From Comamonadaceae bacterium (GTDB taxonomy: Bacteria > Pseudomonadota > Gammaproteobacteria > Burkholderiales > Burkholderiaceae_C), in NCBI GenBank assembly GCA_947476285.1, contig CANJPU010000052.1, positions 1-40,506 of the forward strand: 40,506 nucleotides of DNA. The letters are read 5' to 3'. This document shows positions 32,998-40,358 of the stretch, piece by piece. A program made the position numbers and the translations under genes. How positions within the stretch are numbered: the stretch's first letter is position 1; every line of letters begins with the position of its first letter. The notes below the pieces were generated by a model. The model had not been told where the DNA came from. It was given only the letters and a program-made list of their open reading frames with translations, and made no database searches.

Positions 32998-34458
32998 TCA
33001 CATTCCGAAGTAGATGCTCTTGGCCTGTTGGTACAGGCGCAGCCCCGACACACCCTTCTCGCGGCCGATACCGCTTTCCTTGAATCCACCGAATGAACTG
33101 GAGATCGAAAGCTGTTTGTACGTGTTGATCCAGACCGTGCCCGCTTCGAGCCGGCTTGCCACGCGCCACGCGCGCTTGTAGTCCGCGGTCCAGATACCGG
33201 CTGCGAGGCCGTAGACCGAGTCATTGGCTTGCTGGACGAGATCGTCTTCGTCTTCAAACTCCAGCACGCACAGTACCGGCCCGAAGATCTCTTCGCGAAC
33301 GACTCGGGCATCAGGCTTGAGGCCAGCCAGGATGGTCGGAAGATAGTACGCACCTGCAGCAAGCGACTCGTGGTCGGGACGATGCCCCCCCAGCAGAACC
33401 TCACAGCCTTCGGCTCTTGCGCTATCGACCATCGCTTCGATCCTGCTGCGATGCGCGAATGTGGCGATCGGCCCCATCTGGGCGCCTTGCGAATCGGGCA
33501 GCGCGATCCTCAGGCGGCTCGCGCGAGAAACGAGCTTTTCAACGAACGATTGCGCGATCGACTTCTGCACGTAGAGTCGCGAGCCTGCGACGCACGACTG
33601 CCCGCTTCCTTCGAAGATCCCACCGATCACGCCGTCGATCGCGGCCTCCTGATCTGCGTCCGCAAAGACCACATGAGGCGACTTGCCGCCCAGCTCAAGT
33701 GCAACCGGAATCAGTTTCTCGGCTGCAATGTGGGCAATGACCCTTCCGGTAGCCGTGCCGCCCGTGAACGAGACCATCCGCACACCGGGATGTTCGACCA
33801 GACGCTTGCCCACGGTGGTGCCCAGGCCAGTCAGCACGTTGAGAATTCCCGGCGCAAGGCCCGCCTCAAGCGCGATGCGCCCAAGCTCAAGCGCAGTTGA
33901 CGACGTGACTTCTGACGGCTTCAGGATCACGGCGTTGCCCGCCGCGAGCGCTGGTGCAACTTTCTGCGCTTCCATCGTCATCGGTGAATTCCAGGGCGTG
34001 ATCGCGGCCACTACGCCGTAGGGCTCGTACTTGGTCATTGACAGATAGTTGCCACGCGATGGGGTCACTTCGCCACTCACGGTCTCGCAGACTGCGGCAA
34101 AGTAGCGGAACGTCGCCGACGCACTGGCGACCTGCGCCTTGCACTCTGCCCAGACCTTGCCGTTCTCTAGCATTTGAAGGCGAGCCATCTTCTCGGCGCT
34201 TGCGTCGATCCCGTCTGCAATCCGGCGCAGCATGGCCGCTCGCTGGTGCGGCAACTGGTCGCGCCACACAGGATTGCGCACCGCCGCCCAGGCACTGCCC
34301 ACGGCGTGGTCGACCAAGGAATCGTCCGCCGCGCAAATGCGGAAATTCAGAGCACCTGTGGCGGGGTTGATGGATTCGAACGTCGCATCGGTGGTGCGTA
34401 CCCATTCCCCGCCGATGAGCATGGGTTTGGGTTGGGTGAGATCTGGGGTTACTGGCAT
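32998..34458 (-). CDS. NAD(P)-dependent aldehyde dehydrogenase
   Basis: The 486-residue ALDH has the four catalytic positions Asn157 (TPWNSPM), Lys180, Glu255 (LELGGKSP) and Cys289 (GSGQSCVAGSRLYV). FTGGTATG is the cofactor loop and REEIFGPVLCV the C-terminal motif. The sequence around Cys resembles betaine-aldehyde and 5-carboxymethyl-2-hydroxymuconate-semialdehyde type enzymes more than the other ALDH at 24510, so the two are not simple duplicates. The start at ATG 34458 has a weak TAAGG; the longer frame upstream is not ALDH-like. It is transcribed divergently from the lyase/hydratase cluster and converges on the Bug pseudogene. Confidence 0.88.
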   Translation of the reverse strand: MPVTPDLTQPKPMLIGGEWVRTTDATFESINPATGALNFRICAADDSLVDHAVGSAWAAVRNPVWRDQLPHQRAAMLRRIADGIDASAEKMARLQMLENGKVWAECKAQVASASATFRYFAAVCETVSGEVTPSRGNYLSMTKYEPYGVVAAITPWNSPMTMEAQKVAPALAAGNAVILKPSEVTSSTALELGRIALEAGLAPGILNVLTGLGTTVGKRLVEHPGVRMVSFTGGTATGRVIAHIAAEKLIPVALELGGKSPHVVFADADQEAAIDGVIGGIFEGSGQSCVAGSRLYVQKSIAQSFVEKLVSRASRLRIALPDSQGAQMGPIATFAHRSRIEAMVDSARAEGCEVLLGGHRPDHESLAAGAYYLPTILAGLKPDARVVREEIFGPVLCVLEFEDEDDLVQQANDSVYGLAAGIWTADYKRAWRVASRLEAGTVWINTYKQLSISSSFGGFKESGIGREKGVSGLRLYQQAKSIYFGM

Positions 34459-34770
34459 GACCGGGGCCTTAGGTGGCGAAAAAATGAGCCGGAAAACCGG
34501 GTGAAATGTGCGACGCCTGGTGGATATTGCGTTCGTTCTGCCAAGACGCAGCATTCTATTCATGCTCAATTGTGGGGAAGCTCCTTTGTGGCGGATCGAG
34601 CCGGGCACGCGCGGGCGCCTGGCCCAAGGCAATGTTCACATTGTGCAGATACAAGTGAGGCAAACCCGAGCTTGCATACTGAGCGCCGCCGGTCTAACCT
34701 GTGGCACCGGTGCGCGCATGAGCCGTTCGCCTGCCCAGTTCATATCGTGAATCTTGATCGGTACCTCACC
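34459..34770. other. Divergent intergenic region
   Basis: The 312 bases between the aldehyde dehydrogenase (leftward) and the lyase (rightward) hold no coding sequence that I recognise. A near-palindrome TTCACATTGTGCAG occurs around 34633-34646, and TTGCAT-17-TAACCT around 34674-34702 is a weak promoter candidate for the lyase. No ribosome site of normal strength precedes the lyase ATG. Confidence 0.4.
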
Positions 34771-35649
34771 ATGACATCGAAAACCAAACGCCTTCGCGCC
34801 CTCCTGTCTTCTCGCGACATTGCCGTCGTTCCAGGCTGCTATGACCCATTTGGCGCACGCATGATCGAGCGGGCGGGATTCTCCGCCGCCTATATGTCGG
34901 GCTTTTCGCTCGCCGCCAGCGTGGGAAAACCCGATATCGGGCTGCTCACCATGACGGACGTGCTTGCGCATGCGAAGGCGATTGCACAGTCGGTGTCGAT
35001 TCCACTGATTGCGGATGCGGACACCGGCTACGGTGGGCTGCTCAATGTGATCGAGACGGTACGCTGCTTCGAGGCGGCAGGTATCGCAGGCATTCAGCTC
35101 GAAGACCAGGTCACGCCCAAGAAGTGTGGCGCCTTGGCCGGCAAGGAACTGGTGTCCATCGGGCTGATGCAGGACAAAATTCGCGCCGCGGTGGCGGCCC
35201 GCACTGATCCGGACTTCATCATCATCGGACGCACCGATGCGCTGGCCAACGAGGGGCTTGACGAAGCGCTGCGGCGGCTCAAAGCCTGGGAAGAAGCGGG
35301 CGCCGATGCGACCATGGTGCTTGACTTGTCAGAGGAATCACAGATGCGCGCGGTAGCTGCCGCAGCAACACGGCCCACCATCATGCTGCCCATGTCCAAC
35401 TTGCATCAGAAAATCAGCAAGCTGGTGACTGCGCAGGCGTTGGAGAAAATGGGTTTTTCCATGGTGATCCATCCGTCGATTCTGCTGCTGGCGATGGCTG
35501 CTGCGCATCGCGAGGTGCTCAAGGTGCTCAAGGCCGACGGCGGGATCGATCGCGCGCTGCCCCTGTTCGCGCCCTTCTCCGAGATCAATCAAGTGTTGGA
35601 CACCGAGGCCATCATCGCCATGGGTGCGCGCTTCACGACGACCAATTGA
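34771..35649 (+). CDS. Isocitrate lyase/PEP mutase family lyase
   Basis: The 292-residue protein belongs to the ICL/PEP-mutase superfamily, which includes methylisocitrate lyase, 2,3-dimethylmalate lyase and oxaloacetate-acting members. VVPGCYDPFGARMIERAGF opens the barrel, Asp82-x-Asp84 in ADADTGYGG binds Mg2+, IQLEDQVTPKKCG carries the catalytic Cys119, and IIGRTDALA follows. The residue after KKCG is Ala121 where lyases usually have His. ATG 34771 was taken as start; an in-frame GTG at 34747 is possible, and neither has a good ribosome site. It is followed after 34 bases by aconitase-like subunits, the arrangement expected for hydration then C-C cleavage of a malate-type diacid. Confidence 0.85.
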   Translation: MTSKTKRLRALLSSRDIAVVPGCYDPFGARMIERAGFSAAYMSGFSLAASVGKPDIGLLTMTDVLAHAKAIAQSVSIPLIADADTGYGGLLNVIETVRCFEAAGIAGIQLEDQVTPKKCGALAGKELVSIGLMQDKIRAAVAARTDPDFIIIGRTDALANEGLDEALRRLKAWEEAGADATMVLDLSEESQMRAVAAAATRPTIMLPMSNLHQKISKLVTAQALEKMGFSMVIHPSILLLAMAAAHREVLKVLKADGGIDRALPLFAPFSEINQVLDTEAIIAMGARFTTTN

Positions 35650-35683
35650 TTTGCCCCGCGCCAGGGAATGCTCAGGAGGATCC

Positions 35684-36973
35684 ATGGGCCAGACGATGAC
35701 CGAGAAGATCATCTCGCGCGCCGCCGGGCAGGTAGCGGTACGCGGCGATCTGGTGTGGGCCAAGGTCAACCGGGTGTCGCTGATCGACTCCAGCAACTTC
35801 CCAGCCTGGGCCGATTTCTTCAATCGCAATCAAGCAAGGGTGTGGGACCCGAGCCGAGTGGTGATCACCTTCGACCATCTCTATCGCACATCGGCAAACG
35901 CCGTCGGTCCCTTGCCGCTGATCCGCAACTGGGCGCGCAAGCAATCGATCCCTCTGGCCAATGTATTTGACATCGGACGCCATGGGCTTTCTCACCAGGT
36001 GCCGGCCGAGGCGGGCTTTGTTGTGCCGGGCACGGTGTACGCCGCCGCTGACACGCAAGGGCCCACCATGGGTGCGTTCAACTGCTTTGCGTTTGCCTGC
36101 CTCGATTCCATCCCCTTCATCATGGCCACAGGCGATACCTGGCTGCGGGTGCCAGAGTGCATACAGGTTGTGCTGCATGGCCGCTTGCCCAAGGGTGTGC
36201 TGGGCAAAGATGTCTATTTCCGACTGATGAAGGATCTGGCTGGCGTCTCCGAGGGCCGGGTCATCGAATTCGCAGGCGAGGGCATCGCCAGCATCCCCAT
36301 CGATGTGCGCATGGCCATCGCCAATGGGGCACCGCACATGGGTGCACTGACCATGGTGTTCCCAGCCGACTCGCATTTGCTGAACTACCTCGCACCTCGG
36401 GTTCGCGAAGCATTCGAACCCGCTGCGGCCGACGCCGATGCGCACTATGTGCAGACTCGGCACTACGATCTGGCCGACTTCGAGCAACTCGTCTCCGGCC
36501 CCAACGATCCGAACCTGGTGCAGCCGCTCAGCGCGCTGGAGGGCATGCCAATCCAGGCGGCTTACATCGGTTCGTGTTCCTCAGGGCGCTTGGTTGACCT
36601 CGCCCTGGCGGCGCAGGTCATGCAAGGCCGCAAGGTGGCCGACGGTGTGCGCTTGGTGGTCACGCCCATTTCATCCAAAGTGCAGGAAGAGGCCGCCGAG
36701 CGCGGCATCCTGGCGGTGTTTTCCAAGGCGGGTGCGGCTGTGACCACACCGGGCTGCGGCGCCTGCTTTTATGGCAACCAGTCGCCGCTGCTGCTTGATG
36801 AGGGCGAGGTCTGCATCACCAGTTCGGTGGAGAACTGGCCGGGCCGCATGGGCAGCGACAAGGCCAGCATCTATTTGGCCAATGCGGCGGTGGCGGCGGC
36901 ATCGGCAGTGGAAGGGTGCATAGCCAACCCGGCCAAGTACTATGCGCGCGATGGCGTCGCCGAGGGGGGGTAG
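35684..36973 (+). CDS. Aconitase-superfamily large subunit (LeuC/DmdA-like)
   Basis: The 429-residue protein resembles the shorter LeuC-type (archaeal-size) isopropylmalate isomerase or 2,3-dimethylmalate dehydratase large subunit. MGQTMTEKIISRAAG, His65 in FDHLY, DIGRHGLSHQV, WLRVPE, and the [4Fe-4S] cysteines Cys298 (GSCSSGR), Cys358 and Cys361 (PGCGACFYG) are present. The active-site D-S-H-T found in aconitases and isopropylmalate isomerases is Asp123-Thr124-Gln125 (AADTQGPTMG), so the catalytic His is missing. AGGAGG precedes ATG 35684. The small-subunit gene follows after two bases. I infer a hydro-lyase on a diacid other than isopropylmalate. Confidence 0.85.
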   Translation: MGQTMTEKIISRAAGQVAVRGDLVWAKVNRVSLIDSSNFPAWADFFNRNQARVWDPSRVVITFDHLYRTSANAVGPLPLIRNWARKQSIPLANVFDIGRHGLSHQVPAEAGFVVPGTVYAAADTQGPTMGAFNCFAFACLDSIPFIMATGDTWLRVPECIQVVLHGRLPKGVLGKDVYFRLMKDLAGVSEGRVIEFAGEGIASIPIDVRMAIANGAPHMGALTMVFPADSHLLNYLAPRVREAFEPAAADADAHYVQTRHYDLADFEQLVSGPNDPNLVQPLSALEGMPIQAAYIGSCSSGRLVDLALAAQVMQGRKVADGVRLVVTPISSKVQEEAAERGILAVFSKAGAAVTTPGCGACFYGNQSPLLLDEGEVCITSSVENWPGRMGSDKASIYLANAAVAAASAVEGCIANPAKYYARDGVAEGG

Positions 36974-36975
36974 CC

Positions 36976-37518
36976 ATGAAGCTCAAGGGCCGCGCCTGGA
37001 CATTCGGTGACCAACTAGGTGCCACATATTTTCTCTCGGGCAAGTACGATGCCCTGGTCAGAGCCAGCAAGTTTGAAGAGCTGGCCACCCATGTGCTGGA
37101 GGATGTGGACCCGAATTTCGTGAAGAAGGTACGGCCCGGCGATCTCATCGTGGCAGGCACTGCCTTTGGCACCGGCAAACATCTGGAAGGCCTGATCGGC
37201 GCGTTCAAGGCCCTGGGGCTTGGCGGCGTGATGGCACGCGGATTTGCCGCAGCCTGGGAGCGCGACAGCATCAATCTGGGTTTTCCTGCGGTGCTGTGCC
37301 CCGACCCGGAATCGGCGGTGCGCACCGGCGATGAACTCGAAATAGAACTAGACCAGCAAGAGGCGCGCAACCTCACGCGCGCTTGCGTCTTCGCGATCAC
37401 CCCCACGCCAGCGGGCATCATCGAATTGCTGGAAGCGGGCGGTATCGAGCCCTATACGCTGCGGCGTCTGCGCGCAATGCAGGCGGCTGAGCCATCAAAC
37501 GATATGCAAACCAATTGA
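36976..37518 (+). CDS. Aconitase-superfamily small subunit (LeuD/DmdB-like)
   Basis: The 180-residue swivel-domain subunit aligns with LeuD-type proteins: GRAWTFGDQLGATYFLSGKY, HVLEDVDPNFVKKVRPGDLIVAG, then ARGFAAAWERDSINLGFPAV. The substrate loop that is normally FGCGSSREHA is here FGTGKHLEG (residues 64-72), so the catalytic Ser and substrate-binding Arg are replaced by Lys-His-Leu. The Glu is retained. Together with the large-subunit change this indicates a remodelled active site. ATG 36976 was chosen because it follows the large-subunit stop at once; the longer open frame overlaps it and is not LeuD-like. A Bug gene follows after 20 bases. Confidence 0.85.
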   Translation: MKLKGRAWTFGDQLGATYFLSGKYDALVRASKFEELATHVLEDVDPNFVKKVRPGDLIVAGTAFGTGKHLEGLIGAFKALGLGGVMARGFAAAWERDSINLGFPAVLCPDPESAVRTGDELEIELDQQEARNLTRACVFAITPTPAGIIELLEAGGIEPYTLRRLRAMQAAEPSNDMQTN

Positions 37519-37538
37519 CTCAACAAGGAGACAAACCC

Positions 37539-38531
37539 ATGAGCAGTATTTCTAGAGGTCGGTTCGCGGCGGCCCTGCTGGTCACCGCAACAGGGATTCT
37601 GGGCTGGTTGCCATGCGCCACCCAAGCGCAGACCTATCCGAGCAAGTCCTTGCGGATGGTTGTTCCCTATCCGCCGGGCGGCGCGGTGGATGTGCTGGGC
37701 AGGCTGCTTGCGCAGAAGCTTTCGGTCTCGCTGGGCCAGTCGGTGGTGATCGAAAACATACCGGGCGCCAGCGGAATCATAGGCACGACAGCAGCTTCCA
37801 AAGCCGCGCCCGATGGCTACACATTGCTGATGGGCTACGTGAGCACCCTGGCCATCCATCCCAGCATGTATGCCAAGCTCAGCTACGACCCGGCCAAGGA
37901 CTTCGTGGGCATCTCGCAGGTGGCCACCACCTCGCTGGTGATGGTGGTGCCGCCTTCACTGAAGGTGAATTCGCTGCAGGAGTTCGTGGCGCTGGCCAAA
38001 TCGAAACCCGGTCAGCTCAGTTATGCATCGGTGGGCAACGGCAGCGGCGCGCATTTGTCGGCCGAAATGCTCAAGCTGATGGCCGGCATCAACATCGTGC
38101 AAGTGCCCTACAAGGGCAGCGGCCCGGCCCTGACTGACTTGGTCGGGGGGCATGTGCAAGTGATGTTTGATGCCCTGCCCTCCTCGCTGCCGCTGGTGGC
38201 GGCTGGAAAGCTAAAGGCGCTGGCCGTGACCAGTGCCGCTCGCTCGTCGGCTGCGCCGGACATCCCGACAGTGGCCGAGTCTGGTTTTCCGGGGTACGAC
38301 ATTGCACCCTGGTTCGGTGTACTCGTCCCTTCGGGCACCCCGGCAGAGATTGTCTCGCGGCTCAATTCGGAGCTGGTGAAAATCTTGGCGCAACCCGATA
38401 CCAAGGCCAGGCTCAGCGGGCTGGGCGCAGACCCTGTGAGTGACACGCCCGAGCAGTTCAACGCATTCATGCGCGCCGAAACCATCAAGTGGGATAAGCT
38501 GGTCAAGGCGGCCAACATCAAGCCGGATTGA
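37539..38531 (+). CDS. Bug-family substrate-binding protein
   Basis: This 330-residue receptor is a textbook member. It has a Sec signal (MSSISRGRFAAALLVTATG, ending TQAQ), TYPSKSLRMVVPYPPGGAVD with the complete ligand loop, and a APDGYTLLMGYVSTLAIHP segment. SYASVGNGSGAHL, VPYKGSGPALTDLVGG and an end KWDKLVKAANIKPD complete it. AAGGAG precedes ATG 37539. It is the last gene of the lyase-hydratase operon, 20 bases after the small subunit, so its ligand is probably the diacid processed there. Confidence 0.92.
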   Translation: MSSISRGRFAAALLVTATGILGWLPCATQAQTYPSKSLRMVVPYPPGGAVDVLGRLLAQKLSVSLGQSVVIENIPGASGIIGTTAASKAAPDGYTLLMGYVSTLAIHPSMYAKLSYDPAKDFVGISQVATTSLVMVVPPSLKVNSLQEFVALAKSKPGQLSYASVGNGSGAHLSAEMLKLMAGINIVQVPYKGSGPALTDLVGGHVQVMFDALPSSLPLVAAGKLKALAVTSAARSSAAPDIPTVAESGFPGYDIAPWFGVLVPSGTPAEIVSRLNSELVKILAQPDTKARLSGLGADPVSDTPEQFNAFMRAETIKWDKLVKAANIKPD

Positions 38532-38568
38532 CATGCAGCAGGTGCACAAGTGCGGCCAGGCAGCGCAG

Positions 38569-38796
38569 CTACACCATGGCCGCATCATGCAGGCCGGAAA
38601 GCCCTTTGGCTTCGAACGCGCCGTCCATCGCGGCCAACCGCGCTTCGTTGTGCTTGATGAGGCCGGCGGCTTCGGCCGGTGGCATGGCGCTGAGCCTGGC
38701 CACCCCGCCGGCACCCAGGCCGAGTGGGCGGCAATTGGGAACACCATAGGAAACATCGCGCAGCGCCGGGTGCAGTTTAGTCCAGCCTTTTCGGTT
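38569..38796 (-). pseudogene. Unrecognised coding remnant on minus strand
   Basis: Between the Bug and oxygenase genes the minus strand is open for 75 codons ending at TAG (complement of 38569-38571), closed upstream by TGA. The codons have G or C in nearly every third position. The text reads like a protein C-terminus: LHPALRDVSYGVPNCRPLG, GAGGVARLSAMPPAEAAGL, then IKHNEARLAAMDGAFEAKG. No start codon or ribosome site is present. I do not recognise the family. I read it as the tail of a lost gene. Confidence 0.4.
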
Positions 38797-38813
38797 TCAC
38801 TGGGAGAGCGCCC

Positions 38814-39899
38814 ATGAGCACACAATTCATCAGCGACGAAAGCGCGCCCGATACGGCGCGGCAGTACGAGCACCCCAGCGTGTGGCTGGGCCCAGACATG
38901 GCTGCGCGCAAGGACTGGGTTGTGCAACTCGATGACGACGACATCGCTCAGCTTGAAGCTGCACTGGCCATGGTGAAGGCAAAAGGCATCGGCATTCCCG
39001 GCATGACCAGCGCTGATTTTCCCTTACATGGTGCAAGCGCACGAAAGATGCAGGCAGTGCTGTTGGAATTGGAGCACGGCCGCGGCTTCGCGCTGGTACG
39101 AGGGCTGCCGGTTATGCGCTATACCAAACGCGATGCCTCGCTGATCTACTGGGGCTTAGGTACCCACTTCGGGCACTGCGTCGCGCAAAACGCCCAGGGC
39201 GAGGTGCTCGGGCATGTGCGCAACCTGGGCGTGGATTGGGCCAGCGACCAGCGCGCGCGCGGCTATCAGACGCGCGATTTTCTGCCCTACCACGTCGATT
39301 CCTCCGACGTGGTGGGCCTTTTGTGTCTGCGTCGAGCCAGGAGCGCAGGCATCTCGCGCCTGGTGAGTTCCACCGCCCTGCACAACGCTATTGCGGCATC
39401 ACGTCCCGATCTATGGAAACTGCTCTGCGAGCCGTTCTACGTGGACCGCCGAAGCGAGGAAGGACCGGGTCGCAAACCCTATTACGTCACACCTTGCTTC
39501 AACTACCTGCATGGCCGTCTGTATGTGTTCTTCAATTTCCTGATTGAGAGCGCGCAACGCTTTCCCGAAGTGCCCCGGCTCACCGATGCGCAGCGCGAGG
39601 CATTGGCACTGATGGTCACGCTGGCCAACGACCCGGCCTTTTATCTGGAGATGGATCTCGAACCCGGTGACATGCAGTTTCTGTGCAACTATGAAATCTT
39701 GCACTCTCGCACTGCCTACGAAGACTGGCCCGAGCCCGACAGAAAGCGGCACCTGATGCGGCTGTGGCTGCGCACGCCAGGCTTCGGGCAGTTGCCCGCC
39801 GCGTATGCCGACCGGGCATCGGACATCGAGACCTGGCAGCGTACGCCCATGCAGCCAATCTTCGATAACAGCGAAATCGTCTCGGACTTGGCGGATTAA
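38814..39899 (+). CDS. TauD-like dioxygenase family protein, long form
   Basis: The 361-residue protein is a paralogue of the one at 2788-3861. GRGFALVRGLPVMRY, CVAQNAQGEVLG, His160-x-Asp162 in YHVDSSDVVGLLCLR, GDMQFLCNYEILHSRTAYED with distal His297, and DRKRHLMRLWLRTPG are shared in order. Compared with the paralogue it lacks an insert of about ten residues before the HxD motif and has a longer C-terminal tail. GGGAG lies before ATG 38814. It may be carried on the transcript of the lyase-hydratase-Bug operon, 282 bases downstream of the Bug, or have its own promoter. Substrate unknown; Fe(II)/2-oxoglutarate chemistry is likely. Confidence 0.82.
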   Translation: MSTQFISDESAPDTARQYEHPSVWLGPDMAARKDWVVQLDDDDIAQLEAALAMVKAKGIGIPGMTSADFPLHGASARKMQAVLLELEHGRGFALVRGLPVMRYTKRDASLIYWGLGTHFGHCVAQNAQGEVLGHVRNLGVDWASDQRARGYQTRDFLPYHVDSSDVVGLLCLRRARSAGISRLVSSTALHNAIAASRPDLWKLLCEPFYVDRRSEEGPGRKPYYVTPCFNYLHGRLYVFFNFLIESAQRFPEVPRLTDAQREALALMVTLANDPAFYLEMDLEPGDMQFLCNYEILHSRTAYEDWPEPDRKRHLMRLWLRTPGFGQLPAAYADRASDIETWQRTPMQPIFDNSEIVSDLAD

Positions 39900-39924
39900 G
39901 CCGCTTAGTGTGCCCACCGCAGAG

Positions 39925-40358
39925 CTACTTGCTTCGGGCCGCCATCTCCAGTGCCATGTCCTTGAAATGCTCACCCACCCGGGCTAGCCGCCGTTGCGGG
40001 TGCAACAATGCCAAGCCCATCACCAAGCTGGCGATGTCGTCACTCAAAAGACGGAATTCAACGCTTCGCCCACACCTTTGCGAATGTGTACGCATGACTC
40101 ACGGCCGCCGTAGCTGGCTAAGCTTTCAAGAAAAGAAGTAACGCTAGTTGGATGATCTCAACAGCTTTGCGCAAGGTTGGCAATAGAGAGTGACCAGAGA
40201 GTGCCCCGTTGGGTTCGTGACCCATTGGTCACATCTAATGCCGTTTCACTCTCTGTCACGATCCAGACCACTTCGGCTTGGGTTTCTTGAGAAAGGCAGC
40301 GGGCAGCTAGAGCCGACACCCTTTTGATTCGGGGAATCCTGCCCAGACAACCGGTGCC
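39925..40358 (-). pseudogene. Decayed regulator-like sequence (possible LysR type)
   Basis: On the minus strand two pieces of coding-like sequence are visible. 40358-40161 reads LGRIPRIKRVSALAARCLS, then EVVWIVTESETALDVTNGS, and GTLWSLSIANLAQSC before a TGA; this resembles the effector-binding domain of LysR-type regulators. 40093-39925 reads VEFRLLSDDIASLVMGLAL, then LHPQRRLARVGEHFKDMAL and a stop, like a regulator C-terminus. The pieces are separated by stops, and the middle of the domain is missing. The 5' half is cut by the IS3-family end at 40359. The family call is tentative. Confidence 0.4.

Noticed and set aside
38533..38817. Plus-strand open frame between Bug and oxygenase genes
   Set aside because: It has an ATG but no ribosome site and no recognisable motif; codon bias favours the opposite strand, which I recorded as a remnant.
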